A stretch of DNA of 36,943 nucleotides, taken from the NCBI GenBank assembly GCA_045601285.1, contig JAZRZJ010000041.1, positions 1 to 36,943 on the forward strand. The letters are read 5' to 3'. A model generated the notes under the pieces. The model was not told where the DNA came from and did not search any database. It saw only the letters and a list, made by a program, of their open reading frames with translations. Below, piece after piece: positions 36,805-36,943 of this stretch. The position numbers were made by a program, and so were the translations under genes. This DNA is from F23-B02 sp045601285. GTDB lineage: Bacteria; Bacillota; Clostridia; Oscillospirales; Oscillospiraceae. Position 1 is the stretch's first letter. Every line of letters starts with the position of its first letter.

Positions 36805-36943
36805 TTACTTATCGTCATCTACGACGGTGTAGTCTGCATCGTAGTAGTCCTGACCGCCGTTGCCGCAATCACCGCTGCAGTTGGGGTCGCAGCCTGCGCC
36901 TGCCTGACTGGGATCAAAGCCTGCTGCCTGTGCTGCCTGATAC
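36805..36943 (-). CDS. dnaK: 3' end of the chaperone gene dnaK (partial)
   Basis: The window edge leaves the last 45 codons. The C-terminus ends YYDADYTVVDDDK, the typical EVVDDD-like acidic tail of DnaK, after a low-complexity Ala/Gln/Gly segment. Its position directly before dnaJ confirms the call. An odd feature is a Cys-rich stretch in the normally Cys-free tail: GAGCDPNCSGDCGNGG. The ATPase and substrate-binding domains lie outside the window. Confidence 0.93.
   Translation of the reverse strand, partial: YQAAQAAGFDPSQAGAGCDPNCSGDCGNGGQDYYDADYTVVDDDK

Overview
The window reads as a chromosomal segment of a low-redox Gram-positive bacterium, most likely an anaerobic gut-type Clostridia of the Oscillospiraceae/Ruminococcaceae kind. 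This is inferred from the gene content: DUF1292, DUF177/YceD-rpmF, DUF512-der-plsY order, DUF4317, HemZ, a long-form ribosome hibernation factor, an NhaC-type transporter behind a T-box leader, TTGACA/TATAAT promoters and strong AGGAGG ribosome binding sites. Base composition is near half G+C in the genes, with AT-rich intergenic DNA.

Layout. 1-2.4 kb (minus): class A penicillin-binding protein and a small unknown protein. 2.6-7.4 kb (plus): a secreted BofC-like protein, DUF1292, a probable 6S RNA, yceD-rpmF, an intergenic repeat cluster, then DUF512 radical-SAM protein, Der GTPase and a divergent PlsY. 8.2-10.9 kb: DUF4317 protein, tRNA-Ala(GGC), adenosine deaminase with an N-terminal hydrophobic segment. 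10.9-12.2 kb: an AT-rich accessory patch with an XRE/C-protein-like regulator, a broken gene that may be a restriction enzyme, palindromic repeat units and extra copies of the 3' end of tRNA-Ser(GGA), which lies at its right border. 12.3-16.7 kb (plus): a TPR membrane protein, then an overlapping response regulator, histidine kinase and HtrA protease operon. 16.8-22.3 kb (minus): prmA, hpf, an LRR/TPR membrane protein, a membrane protein and an M29 aminopeptidase. 22.4-27.4 kb: a coiled-coil membrane protein (plus), a nucleotidyltransferase coupled to a small protein and pssA (minus), and a cysteine desulfidase-like enzyme (plus). 27.4-30.9 kb (minus): hemZ, a uridine-kinase-like gene and an M50-type protease. 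31.2-35.6 kb (plus): an aminotransferase, a possible orphan small RNA, a T-box-controlled NhaC transporter, and a thioesterase/ATPase pair. 35.6 kb to the end (minus): dnaJ and the 3' end of dnaK.

Functionally this is mostly housekeeping: wall synthesis, ribosome biogenesis and hibernation, phospholipid synthesis, envelope stress (two-component system with HtrA), protein folding and amino-acid metabolism. No complete, obviously new multigene system is visible. The most unusual material is the tRNA-Ser-linked patch at 10.9-12.2 kb, which looks like a decayed mobile or restriction-modification island with repeated tRNA 3' ends, each followed by its own terminator-like hairpin; an inverted tRNA-Ala fragment downstream of that tRNA; and a promoter-to-terminator unit without an ORF at 32.5 kb that has C-rich tracts. 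All calls come from reading the sequence; no database search or folding program was run.
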